A stretch of DNA of 64,000 bases from Symsagittifera roscoffensis (Eukaryota > Xenacoelomorpha > Acoela > Convolutidae): positions 22,730,370 to 22,794,369 of the forward strand of contig NC_087062.1 of the NCBI RefSeq assembly GCF_963678635.1, given 5' to 3'. This document shows, one piece after another, positions 43,892 through 54,009 of the stretch. The position numbers were made by a program, and so were the translations under genes. Within the stretch, counting starts at the first letter, position 1; each line of letters begins with the position of its first letter. The notes below the pieces were generated by a model. It searched no databases, was not told the origin of the DNA, and saw only the letters and a list, made by a program, of their open reading frames with translations.

Positions 43892-44196
43892 GAGATTTGC
43901 CGAGATTTAAAGGACAAAACTAGATTGTTCGTAATAGTGAATTGATTGATTAGTTGCTTTGATTCTTAGTTACTTGAGATTTAGTTAGTCAGACTTTGAC
44001 TAAATGAAATAGAACAAATAGAGATTGAATAAACTTTACATCTAACAACGATGTATACAAAACATAAGAGTGATCACACACAGTGTGTCGCTCGGTAAGG
44101 CCAATCCGGTGACCTTGAGCAGACTGGTAAATAACTATGCAGCGTGGCTGCAAAAGACAGCAAAATAAATGAGGTACTAAATGTCGCCTCATCACA
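43891..44196 (-). repeat. 5' LTR (306 bp)
   Basis: Same sequence as 37165-37470. Its last base on the minus strand (A, position 43891) is the first base of the gag-pol start codon. It should carry the promoter, although no TATA-type element stands out. Confidence 0.95.
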
Positions 44197-44201
44197 GCGC
44201 G
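44197..44201. repeat. Target-site duplication, right copy
   Basis: GCGCG directly after the LTR terminal CA, matching 37160-37164. Confidence 0.85.
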
Positions 44202-45549
44202 AATTTTTTATTTTTCAAATACTAAAAAAGTTAATCCCGGTATTTTGTCAATTGTCCCTCCTCGTTTATTGAAATCGACTTGAGCAATCTAAAAAAGACT
44301 GTATTCGTGTTCCGAATTTCGAAATAAGTGACTATATATTGGTGCTGAACGCATTATTTTCTTCGGACTTATTTTGAATTTTAAGGAGCCTTTTATCGAC
44401 TAGCTTTTTATATCATGGTTGAAAGTTTTAATAAATTAAACTAGAAATTTGAAGGAATTTCACCTGCCGTGATGCTTTTGAAAATTATAGTCTTCATAAT
44501 GCTTTGGGCGAGCTCGGAAAATCAATTTATTCGACCTAAAAAACTTTTGGAAAAATCAGCTCGGAAAATCAATTTAGTCGACCTAAAAAATTTTTACCTT
44601 TTTGTATTTATATAGCGCGTGGGGAATACACTAAAACGGGTGGTTTTTTCTATTCTTTTATCAATTCCAAACCTTTTTGCAGCTGCAAGAATTTAAATCA
44701 GCCGAGTGTTTAAAAACCTCAGTTGTGTTATTGACAGTTTCAAATTTTTTTTCTTCATTTTTGCAGCTAATTCTGTTTAATTCATTGTATAGCATTCGCA
44801 ATTGTAGTCGTCATCATCAACTGCTTGAGTAATGGTCTTGCTAGGTTTCATGGCTGTGTTGCAGCACTCTCCGTAAAAAATCCAATTTAATTCCATTTTT
44901 GAACTTTTTGTAATTTTTTAAAACAATTTTTTTTTCATCAGGACTTTAAAGGGCAGTCGTACCTTGAAGGCTTTAAGTTGATGCTAGCAGTCTTGTCTTA
45001 CTTTTTTCGATTTATCCATTTAAGTGCGTTTTTTATCCATGATGATGTATATAGTATCCCCCAAATCGATTTAGACGGGAGGAAAAATAGATTTTTCAGG
45101 AAGTAACTTGAAGTAAAGCCTAGATTCATACAAAATTAACAGTTTCATAAAACAAATTTGATTGAAAATACATTAATTCAGTTAATTACAAGCGTTGAAA
45201 TGCAATCCTACATAAAAACTATAAAAGCTTTTTTATTTTTGCGTTTGTTTGAAATGCTCACTTATACAGAATCAATTTCGTGGGACATAATTCGGTAGAT
45301 TGTACGGACGGTTGATCCTCTCCGCGTTTATATCAGTTGCCTTTTTTCATTTCCAACTTTTTTGTCAATATATCACCTTTTTATGGCTCTTCATCGCAAT
45401 TTGAAAAAAAGCGTAAAAAAGCTGGGTGAAGTAGTTCTCTTTTCTCGATTAATTAAAGTAATTATTTAATTTTTAAGATTCATTTTGTACAGAAAATGAT
45501 TCTAGAAAGCCTGAAAATGAAATATAAATTAATGTGAGGCTTGGCTGAC

Positions 45550-45673
45550 CTCATTGCGGATGTCGAACTTGTGACTGCAGCAGCAGTTTTTGGAGTAGCA
45601 GGGGCCATCGATCACCAGTGCGAAGTCACTCTCGTAATTCACCACCGAGAACTGGGGCGAACAAAGACTGCAA
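45550..45673 (-). CDS. PLSCR: Phospholipid scramblase, exon 5
   Basis: Acceptor TTATGCAG, then 124 nt, then donor GTCAGC. It encodes CSLCSPQFSVVNYESDFALV followed by IDGPCYSKNCCCSHKFDIRNE, which matches the scramblase beta-strand repeat containing the conserved pattern (P)xFxVxN...xxIxGPC and a cysteine cluster. The cysteine cluster is a plausible palmitoylation or metal-contact site. Both junctions are canonical and keep frame with exons 4 and 6. Confidence 0.9.
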
Positions 45674-45883
45674 CTGCATAACAAAAACACAATACTTCGG
45701 ACTATATATTCAAATGTAATTTTATTTGCCGGTTTTATGCCAGTGTTTTAAATTTTATGATTCTGTCACCTGTTTATTTTTGTTTTGCATTTAATATTTT
45801 TAGAATTTTAAACAATCTCATTGAGGTTTTTTAAATGCCCCAAGCGTCAGATCAGATTTTTCCCATACTAGCAATTAGCTTAC

Positions 45884-45999
45884 TCTGTCTGCATGCGTCC
45901 GATGTTATTTCCGAGGGGTGCCTCGACCGAAGCTTCTGAGCAGCCACACTTGTTCGTGTCCGAACAGCTGTTCAACTCTTTCTTCACAATCATCACTTC
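45884..45999 (-). CDS. PLSCR: Phospholipid scramblase, exon 4
   Basis: Acceptor TTTAG before GAAGTG, and donor GTAAGC after ACAGA; 116 nt, ending in phase 2. The product EVMIVKKELNSCSDTNKCGC, then SEASVEAPLGNNIGRMQTE, aligns with the part of scramblases that holds the CCCPCC palmitoylation motif and the following strand (EAPPGxxIGxVxQ type). Here only dispersed cysteines remain, so the classical lipid-anchoring motif is absent or shifted. Confidence 0.85.
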
Positions 46000-46480
46000 C
46001 TAAACTCATTCGATTAATTTAAAGACAGCTCAATCAGTTTTAGAGCTTAGTTAATAAATTTTATTTGATGGCGATTAAATATCAGATGTTATTGTTATAA
46101 ATTTTCATGCTAAAGGCTCCTTCAAAATTCGTTGCCGTACTAAAGGCTCCGATGCCGTACTAAAGGGAGTCGAATTCCCGAGGAGGGCATCTAAATTCCC
46201 CTGAGTCCTCCTCTACGGAAGTCCTTAGAAATACGAAAGGGCTGGCGGTCGACAATAGCTAAAATTGATCTTGCCTTTTTCCGACCCCGGTTAATTTAAA
46301 TTTCTGTCATGTAACATATTCGATTACAAAAATGCTTGTGCATCGCAGACTACACATTATGGATCATATTTAATGTGGTATGAGGTCTATTTTTATCATT
46401 ATTTAGTTCGGAAGACGCAGCAAATTGGACGCGTTACGTTTAGTATACCACGTTTTTTAGTATAACAGTTGCGTTTTTAC

Positions 46481-46632
46481 CTTGTGGTTGCGATCCATAA
46501 AGTGTAGGTTGTATGAGCGGGAGCGTGAACAGGTTAAGTAGTTGGTCTGGCGTGAGTCCGGTTCCTCGAACACCTGGAATACCACGTCACCATCCACCGT
46601 CTTCACATACCACTTGCATGCCACATCCCAAC
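46481..46632 (-). CDS. PLSCR: Phospholipid scramblase, exon 3
   Basis: It encodes WDVACKWYVKTVDGDVVFQV, then FEEPDSRQTNYLTCSRSRSY and NLHFMDRNHK, the first scramblase-domain strand block (GFETNNKYEIKNSFGQ-type region of the family). It ends before a canonical donor GTAAAA. The family alignment joins exon 2 EI with GW here without gap. This requires one base from exon 2 plus GT from this exon, so the boundary after TTTAAAG can be used only if exon 2 ends at a non-GT donor. Confidence 0.9.
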
Positions 46633-47284
46633 CTTTAAATCCAAACAACACGTCAACACTAGTTGGTTGCTTTGAAAGTAGCCCATGATGTTAGTTTTTT
46701 GCAAAATAATTTTGTGAAACAAAAAAGTTTTTTTTAAAAATATTTAGTTTTTTTTAGTATTCTCCCAGTGCTGCGTCAAATCGGACGGAAAATCCAATAA
46801 AAAAGAAAGTCAGGCGATTCAATCAAGTTAATGATCTTCATTTATGTTTAGCCAATTTTTCTGGATCTGAAATGGCTATACGTATCTCTCGTTTTATCGA
46901 GTATCAAAATGGATTGCAATAAAGCTGCAAATAAAATAACAAAATTCGACTGAGTAATTTATTTTTTAGCCTATGATAAAAAACGGTCTGAAAACAGAAA
47001 TATTCCGAATAGTTTTACTTGACTCGTTGAGAACAATTGTTTTGTTTTCGGATTTCAATCTTAACCGAAAAGAAAAAATAGTTTCAAAAATTTTCGAAAG
47101 AATAGTTAGTCTTAAGAGCAAGTAAAAAATAGCTTCAAAAGAAAAAGTTCACTTTACAATTTTCATAAAAGAATTAACCCTTATCTGTTGAAATCTTAAG
47201 GCCTAATTTTGTATGAAGTTGATTCTCATAAGTAAAGTTTCAAGTCAGCGACTTTTGGTCAACTCGGTAGATTTCAAAAAGACC

Positions 47285-47447
47285 CAATTTCTGTGAACAT
47301 ACTGGAGTCGTTCGCCTCCTTTGATCTCTCGATCTTGACCTGGTCCAGTTTGACCAGATACTCCAGACCATATGGTACGCCCACTATAGGCTGCTGAGGA
47401 CCCACCCAATTCAGTCCATTCTTCAGAGGGGCCAGTGCCTTCTGCTG
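47285..47447 (-). CDS. PLSCR: Phospholipid scramblase, exon 2 (non-canonical donor)
   Basis: Scramblases move phospholipids between membrane leaflets in a Ca2+-dependent manner. The acceptor TTTGTTTCAG precedes 163 nt encoding QQKALAPLKNGLNWVGPQQP, then GVPYGLEYLVKLDQVKIERS, the family hallmark (P-x-GLEYL-x-x-(I/L)DQ). The exon ends in FTEI plus one base. The bases at the end are ATTGGGTCTTTTTGA: using the GT gives a junction that shifts frame unless exon 3 starts one base later than its AG. So the intron is GG-AG or GT-GG, not GT-AG. Confidence 0.9.
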
Positions 47448-47814
47448 CTGAAACAAAAATTGAAGATATACAATAGCTAAGTTAATGTTGAATGAAAAAC
47501 AATAACCTCAAATAAAAACAGAGATAGAATCATGATAGTTAGTTTTATCGAGGTCTTAAACAGTTCATGACAGAATAAAATACATTTGAAAAAAGTCTCA
47601 TCGAATGTAACGCATTAGCAGGAAACTTACCCGGGTCTTAGTAAAATTCAAAATCTTATAGAAATCTTGTAAGAATCTAGTAGGCCAACAATTTTTCTCT
47701 TGTAAGAATCTTATAAGAATCTTGTAAGAAAGCAAATTAAGATGTAAAATTCTGATGTAAGATATTTGTAAGTTTTTGAATCCATTCTTACAAGATATAA
47801 GATTAGGCTTTATT

Positions 47815-47995
47815 TACCCAACCCCTCCAGCTTCTCTCACCCCCCCCCCCCCTCAGCTTCTCTCCAACCCCCCCCCCCCCCCCTCAGCTTCTCTCCACCA
47901 ACCCACCCCCCCCCCCCCCCCAGTTTACCCTTTAGCTGAGGGGGAAAATTGAGTGGGGGGAGCTTGAGGGGGGGAGCTTGAGGGGGCGAGGGGAT
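47815..47995. repeat. C-run/G-run minisatellite
   Basis: Three units of CAGCTTCTCTC plus a run of 13-16 C (47828-47920) are followed, in inverse sense, by GGGGGGAGCTTGAGG units (47955-47990). The result is a hairpin-capable and G-quadruplex-capable block inside scramblase intron 1. Confidence 0.8.
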
Positions 47996-48084
47996 GACGT
48001 TGAGACATGCCATTTAGTAAAAGACATGGCATAAATTCTGCAAATTTCTCGCAAAGTTTGCAATATTTTGCAAAAATAATGGAA

Positions 48085-48480
48085 TTTAGTTCTAAAAATG
48101 AAATGGATTATAATCGATTATAATGGATTTTTATTTCAAAATAATCAATTATAATGGATTATATTGGCAAAAATAATCGATTTCACTGACAAAAATAATG
48201 GATTAAAATCGATTATAATGGATTATAATGGATTTTTTTCGAAAGAAATCGATTTTAATGACCACATAATCGATTACGTGGTCTAAATTTGCTACAATAA
48301 TGGATTATAATGACAACATTTTAGACAACATTTTTCTATTATAATCGATTTTTATCCATGGAACTCCGGTGCGGGTAGATGGTTGCCATGCAAATAGCAC
48401 AGAAGTTTCGACCACCCGCACTGAGCGCCCATGGTTTTTAATTGATTATAATGGATTCCCGAGACAAAAATAATCTCGGT
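48085..48480. repeat. AATCGATTATAATGGATT satellite-like repeat
   Basis: More than ten degenerate copies of the palindromic-like word (A)ATCGATTATAATGG or TAATGGATTATAATCG over about 300 bp, with a few later copies near 48440-48480. Each unit holds ATCGAT or a nested TAATCGATTA palindrome. Non-coding. Confidence 0.7.
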
Positions 48481-48999
48481 GCGGGCGAATTTGCCAATGT
48501 AAACATTTCAGGCTCACCTCCATGCATCAAAAATACCAAACACACTAGTTAAAACAAGTTTTCCTCCTTCAAATTGTCAAATTATTAGAATTGTATGACT
48601 AGAATTTGTTTACAAACAGTTTTCTGTCTGTGAAAAGAAACGATTAAAAATTGCAGAAAACATTGTATAACACTTCTGCGAAACTTTTTTAGTTAGGTTA
48701 CTTCTCTTTCATTGAAAACTGCATGACTATAGCGCTTTTCATTGCAAGAGTAAGATTTTCGTTAGGTCGATATTTCAAAATAGCCCCAAAAATGTTCCAT
48801 TACACTTTCTTGACGGAAATTGAAATATCTATTCAAAGAAATTGTTCGCAAAAATTGTTTGCAAGCAAATTTATCTTGTTTTTTTTTCAAAACATAACCC
48901 AGATGTGCAAAACGGCAAAACAACTCTTAGGATTCCATGGAATTTGTTTGCATTCAGTAAAAACTTACTTTTCTGCATCTGCGCGGTATTAAATCTTTC

Positions 49000-50575
49000 G
49001 GTGCTAGGGATTTTAGCAGACCACTTTTTTAGCAGACCGGTTTTTTAGCAGACTCAAAAATTGACCAATCAGAAAGCTTCATTATTTACTCAGATAAAAA
49101 GGCTCAAAAAAACAGATTTTGAATTTTATCAATTCACAGAATACTTATCAAAGCATATTAACAAAAATCAACGGAAGTAACAAGTTTAACATAAAAAGAG
49201 TTCAACAAACTGAGTTTTTCATTGATTTTTTTCGACATATCAGGGCTATACTGTCCCAATACTCGAATTCTGATAAATTTCCTCCGAGATACAAGCTCTT
49301 AAGCCTCAAAATCTTCCGATCCAGCTCTCGAAATTTTCGTTTTTTCAAAGGCGGGCACTCCCCTCGGTTCGCACATCGTATTTGCAGACGGGACTGCAAT
49401 TCCTCTTATGATAATTTTTCGAAACTTTCCAAAAATTTGGTCGAAAAATGCCCACAGTTTTATTCCAGCTTGAATTCCATCCTTCACAAACGTTTGTTGT
49501 TCTTATGTCCACAGGTCGATCGAAAACGTTCCATATTTCCATTGTAATTGGTCCAAAAATCCAAAAACTTCAAAGATAGTCAAAAATGTTGCCCAAATTT
49601 TCATTTTCGTTTATTTCTTCCTGAACTTCTCATAGTGAGTTAGCCGGTTGGCAAGAACGGCAAACTGAAAATTTTTCTGAAAATTTTTTCAATTTTTTGA
49701 TCGTTCATATAAAAAGTATATAATCCAAATTCCTGAATTTTTCGCAAAATGCACTAAGAATAGTGAAACCAACAACCAGAATGTTGCGAGACAAAGAACG
49801 TTTTCGAATAGCTGGTATAACACCCGTCTCGTAGTCTGTGATAAGTTTTCCGGCATGAAAGAACGTTCCAAAAAAATTTTGGTAATTTTTATTTGATTTT
49901 TGGCCAAGTAAGGCCCAAACAACTGGAAATTTCCATTCTTTCGATGACCCAAAGATGGTGTAAATTTGGTAAAGTGGAGATGGAGCTGTCTTAAAAGTTC
50001 CATCAGCAAGACAGTTTTTTGATAATGGCAAAAGTTTTAGGCCAAAATCGTTCGCAAAAATCAAAAGTTTGCTTTCTTGATATATTAAGAATCGCTTTTT
50101 GTTCAATGTCATAGACCACGGTGGATCAATTTTTATATACGCGAAAAAATATATACGCAAAAATTTTCGATCAGCTAATTCATTTTGGGGCCGTAAATGG
50201 TTATGACTAGAAGGCAAGTTCATAATAATGTTTTTCTATAAATCAAATGAATGCCTAGATCCACAATTATTGTCAATACATTTGTAATATTGAGTAAATC
50301 CTTTTTTCGATTTTTTTGAACAAAAAACCATTGCATAATAGGTTTTCTCCCGGAATTTTGCCTGGAAGTTTTGAGAAATTCATTGAGAATGAACTGAGAT
50401 TAAGTTTGGAACTTGCTAAAATGAGTGCAAGTTTTGTTTACAAAGCGTGAAGTAATGATTCTCAACTGAATTACTGGCGCCCCAGCCCCAGTTAATTGCC
50501 TGTCAATCAAAATCTGCTAAAAAACTCAATTTTCACTTTTTATGATAAAACTTGGTCTGCTAAACGATCGGTCCC
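49000..50575 (-). mobile_element. Mutator-like element (MULE) with 9-bp target duplication
   Basis: The left end is GGTGCTAGGGATTTTAGCAG and the right end GGTCTGCTAAACGATCGGTC followed by CC. AAATCTTTC lies directly outside both ends (48991-48999 and 50576-50584), a 9-bp target duplication typical of MULEs. The termini share TTTAGCAGACC in inverted orientation, with extra copies nearby. The interior holds a decayed MULE transposase on the minus strand. The ends match the element in GAMT intron 1 (17327-18284). Confidence 0.8.
49202..50223 (-). pseudogene. MULE transposase, decayed
   Basis: The upstream part (50223-49705) contains the domain opening CLADGTFKTAPSPLYQIYTI, where the DGTF Asp is the first catalytic residue, then EWKFPVVWALLGQKSNKNYQ and the strand LITDYETGVIPAI with the second Asp. 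A frameshift near 49800 and stops follow. The downstream part, in changing frames (49542-49202), keeps WNVFDRPVDIRTTNVCEGWN and PNFWKVSK, the conserved region behind the core, which includes the third catalytic acid in intact copies nearby. Order and motifs match the MULE transposase family; the copy is not functional. Confidence 0.75.
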
Positions 50576-50584
50576 AAATCTTTC

Positions 50585-52910
50585 ATATATTTAAAACGCA
50601 GGCACGTTTAGAAATCGCGGAAACAAGAAATTGCTAGCATCTAATTTTTTTAAAACATTTTTCCCTATTACTTTTCAATGATAGTTCAAAATTAAGGGCA
50701 GGGTAGATATTTTTAAGTTTGAAGCTCAAGTCATTAGATAAATTTCAGATGATATATCAAATTTCCCTCAAAAACAACTAATTAAAAATTTAAAATTTAA
50801 GTGGAGAAAAAAATCGAACCTTCAAAATTTGGAGTTATGACCTTGGTAACATACTATACTGACAACGACAAAAATCAATTTTTTTGCCCCTGAAAGAACC
50901 ATTCTCCTCATTGATCAAGTTTTCGCTTTTATCAATGCTCCACACAAAAAAAATGGTTTTCAAACAATTCCAATAAACGCGTATGGCTCCATAGAATAAG
51001 GAAATGACCATTTCGGAAGTTTTTATATCAGTTTTGAAACCCTATGAAGAAAAAACACCAGAAAAGTTTTTTGACCGAATCTAGAAAAGAACTTTTAGTT
51101 CTTAGTTTTCAAATATTATTATTCCGGGAGAGCTTAGAAATATGTATCAGAAAGCTCGTAAATTTTTAACAAAAATTGAAAGTTTACTCGAATGCTGACA
51201 TAATCATATTCCACAGTTCTTTGGGTTTTTCCGGTGGGTAATGTGAAGCGGAAAAGCGGAGAAATTTTAGGTTTACTCCCACTCAGTGATTTAAAAAACA
51301 CAGATTTGGATTTATGTTCGGCCAACGTTTTTTTAACTACTAGCAACGTTTTTTTAATCGTTGCAAAAGAGTCGTATTTTGAGAAGATGTGTAGATCATA
51401 TTTTGTTCAAGTTTCCTTTATTTGAATGTAAAATATACTGCTTATATACCAGACAAAGCCTTGACTATTCCGACCATCATGTAAATGGTCTCAAAGAGAT
51501 AAGATAATTTTTTCAAACTATATATTTTGAACTAAAAAATCAATCCAAGCATAAGTATTCCACCGTTCGCTTCGAAAGAGGGAACAAAATAACATTATAA
51601 GATTTTCAGGTTGCTGACATTTTCAGTTGCATTACGGTATAATCTTTCTCGTTTTCTTTTTCATTAATCACTTCTCTGCATACTCAGAAACAGCTAAGTT
51701 TTGTGCTAAATTTTGCTCGCTTACTTGAATACGTTAAACTATACATAAAATTTCTTGAATATACGGGCTCGCATCAGCCTGGAAGTTTTGAATGTTTTTT
51801 TAAGTTTATGAAGTAATATTAAAGTTAAAAGAATTGACAAAATGTTCAACAAAAATGACAAAACTTGAACAAGTTTTTCTTCTTTTTTGAAAACTATCAG
51901 CCACAAATTATTTGATGCACAAAGTTACGTTTCAAGCTTATAATAGCTTATTTTTTATAATAACTCAGCATGCCTCAAAATAATATGGCGGTTCCTGATC
52001 CGGCGTAAATTGCCGCTTACGTGTACGTAGCAATTTTTAGTTATCCCAAGTAGCAATTAATGGAAATTGAGCTCATAACATCATTAGGTTCCAAATAATT
52101 TTGTATACTTTTGTCCTGAACTGCTGGAAAAAAGTAAAAAGAAGTCGTATTTTTCTGGTTAAAACAGTCTCTCACTTTTTTTTGGAAAAAGGAACAAAAG
52201 AAAAGAATACAAAGGATTTGATGGAAAACTAGAATGTCGGAACACGGAACATGTATAACTTTGCATGGAATTTTGGGGTCTTATGCACTAAACGGCCCAA
52301 ATTCATTATTTCTACATCTCTTGAACTGGAACGTTTGTGGATGAATTTGATTGGCTAATTATCCAATCAAGTTCCATCAAAATTTTCTGCCATTTTAATT
52401 GAAATTTCAAGCAGATAAAATTATAAGCCGAAATGATAAAGAAAATTGAGTTTTGTTTTGTTAAGCCATTTTGCTGAATTTTGCTTGAATGGGCAAGGTT
52501 TAACAAGTGACTCAAAATTAATTTGTTAATTTGGCTCAAGTTCCACTTTTTCGGCAATTTCGGCTAATATTTTTATCTGCTAAAGGTTGATCGGAATGCC
52601 TGACCGTGTAACTTGAATTTGATTGGCTAAAATTACCCAATCAAATTTGATCGCATAATTTCCAGCTTTCGATGTAGAAAAATTGATTTTGGGCCGTTTA
52701 GTTCATAAGACCCGAATTTTGTTTCCATTCCAATAAAATTTGTCTTTTTTTCTCCAAGATTTTAATATATTCAATTCTCTGCAAATCCGAAAACAGTCAT
52801 TCTTTGAGCTAAATTAGACTAAATTACATGGATACGTTGGGCTATAAATAATTCTTCTATAGACCTTTTATCGATATAAAGCTCTACACTAAAAATATAT
52901 AAGAGCAAAA
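50585..52910. other. Scramblase intron 1, central part, nothing recognised
   Basis: AT-rich without conserved coding. An imperfect inverted pair lies at 52270-52400 and 52600-52715 (CTTATGCACTAAACGGCCCA against GGGCCGTTTAGTTCATAAGA, with matching ATTTGATTGGCTAATT segments), which suggests another MITE of about 450 bp. Confidence 0.45.
52265..52715. mobile_element. Probable MITE with about 110-bp inverted repeats
   Basis: The left arm holds GGGTCTTATGCACTAAACGG, CATTATTTCTACATC, then TTTGATTGGCTAATTATCCA. The right arm, read in reverse complement, gives the same order (GGGTCTTATGAACTAAACGG, then TTTCTACATCGAAAG and the TTTGGGTAATT segment). It lies in scramblase intron 1. The arms differ by substitutions, so the element is old. 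Confidence 0.6.
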
Positions 52911-52914
52911 CTTC

Positions 52915-53695
52915 TCGTATCAGGGCGACGCCCTGAAAATTCTGACTGCTCTTTAAGGTCTAGATATGATTGCTTGGTTGAAAAAAATTTTCCGCTAACG
53001 CCTTGTTACACGAAATCTATCGCGCGTTAATGTCCCAAAGTGATCAAATTGGCAATATTTAAACCACCATAATTTTACAAAAAATGATCACATGTGAAAT
53101 ATCTTTTTAAGTTTGAGCTCATGTTAACAACACCAACACCTACTTTGGCTGATTTAAGAAATTCCTTCAAAAACGGCTAGTTAAAATGACAAATTTTGGG
53201 GAGAAAAATTATTCTTTCACTTTTATGGGAACTGGAAACAACAAGACTGTTCGTATAAAGGCCAAACCCTCGATGTTACTTAAAAAAGATGAAAAATTGC
53301 TTGAAGTCTTTCAATTTTTTTTTGCATCATCTCTACACTTCATATCACTACCCTGCCCACACGCTGTGTAAAATAGCATATCATAAATTTTGAGTCTGGT
53401 GACGTTAAGTTTGCCTCAATTCAATTTCATGTTATGAGTTTTTCCACTTATGCTTCACGAGAAAGAAATATATCGACCATTTTCGAACCCATAATTTTAC
53501 AAAAAAAGTTTTATCAAAAAACTTTTTATGAATTGCACTTCAAGATATCAAGACTTTTCAGTTGATATAAAACAAATCCATCAAATTTGGCTAGTTGAAT
53601 AGTCGAAACCTGTCATATTAAAAAAACCACCTCGAGCACAAACATATTCCGTAACTTTCTTCGATAGTCCGAACAAGCAAGAAGATTACAAAGGA
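52915..53695 (-). repeat. Two decayed copies of the CGCGTTAA-core repeat
   Basis: The first (52915-53175) starts with ATCAGGGCGACGCCCTGAAA and keeps CTATCGCGCGTTAATGTCCC and AAAAATGATCACATGTGAAA. The second (about 53475-53695) keeps CCCATAATTTTACAAAAA, GGCTAGTTGAATAGTCGAAA and the end CCGTAACTTTC. Orientation is as in the 55835-56385 copy. The 61-residue frame at 53186 runs between them and is not a gene. Confidence 0.5.
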
Positions 53696-53935
53696 AATGA
53701 TAGATGCGCCTAACTTTTAAGTATGATAAATTAGTAAAAAAAACCTGTTTACCAAAGGACTCCACTATTGTACAAGAACACCGGCGTAAGTAGAAAAGGT
53801 AACCTGGATATTTTGAGAGTGTGCTTTGAGAACGTTCGGACGAAAAAAATTAGCGTGCAAACTCCGAATTTTTTGACGCGTCATTTTAAAATTCACGCAA
53901 TTTGTTTTACCTGAGATATTTTAACCTTTACTCAC

Positions 53936-53974
53936 CGGAACCTCAAGCGAAACCACGTTGTTTGATTCTGTCAT
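53936..53974 (-). CDS. PLSCR: Phospholipid scramblase, exon 1 (start codon)
   Basis: A short first coding exon of 13 codons, MTESNNVVSLEVP, from ATG 53974-53972 to a strong donor, GTGAGT, at 53935. It joins in phase 0 to exon 2, QQKALAPL. The reading rests on the good donor, the matching phase, and the need for a start upstream of exon 2, which itself begins at an acceptor. Scramblases with short N-termini are common. The 5' UTR lies upstream; an AG at about 54010 (TTTGCTTCAG) suggests a non-coding first exon further out. Confidence 0.6.
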
Positions 53975-54009
53975 GTTGGCTCCGGTTATACGATTTCTGA
54001 CAACCTGAA

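Larger units (their letters stand above)
37165..44196 (-). mobile_element. Ty3/gypsy LTR retrotransposon, full length, recent insertion
   Basis: 7032 bp. Two 306-bp LTRs (TG...CA) flank a 6420-bp interior. The 5-bp direct repeat GCGCG lies immediately outside both (37160-37164 and 44197-44201) and is the target duplication. LTRs read as identical base for base, so the insertion is very recent. Interior on the minus strand: primer-binding site at the 5' LTR edge, one gag-pol frame of 2016 codons, an overlapping frame in -1 phase, and a short purine tract GCGGGGAA just before the 3' LTR. Domain order gag, protease, reverse transcriptase, RNase H, integrase makes it Ty3/gypsy (Metaviridae). Its codon use and GC content are higher than the host intron. 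Confidence 0.95.
36064..45549 (-). other. Scramblase intron 5 (9.5 kb) carrying the LTR retrotransposon
   Basis: Canonical GT (GTCAGC at 45549) and AG ends, phase 0. Without the 7-kb LTR element the intron would be about 2.4 kb. The parts outside the element (36064-37159 and 44202-45549) show no gene. A pair of direct repeats with GCTCGGAAAATCAATTTA and TCGACCTAAAAAA lies at 44512-44592. Confidence 0.8.

Noticed and set aside
53186-53371. Plus-strand 61-residue frame
   Set aside because: It lies across decayed repeat copies on the opposite sense and has no conserved content.
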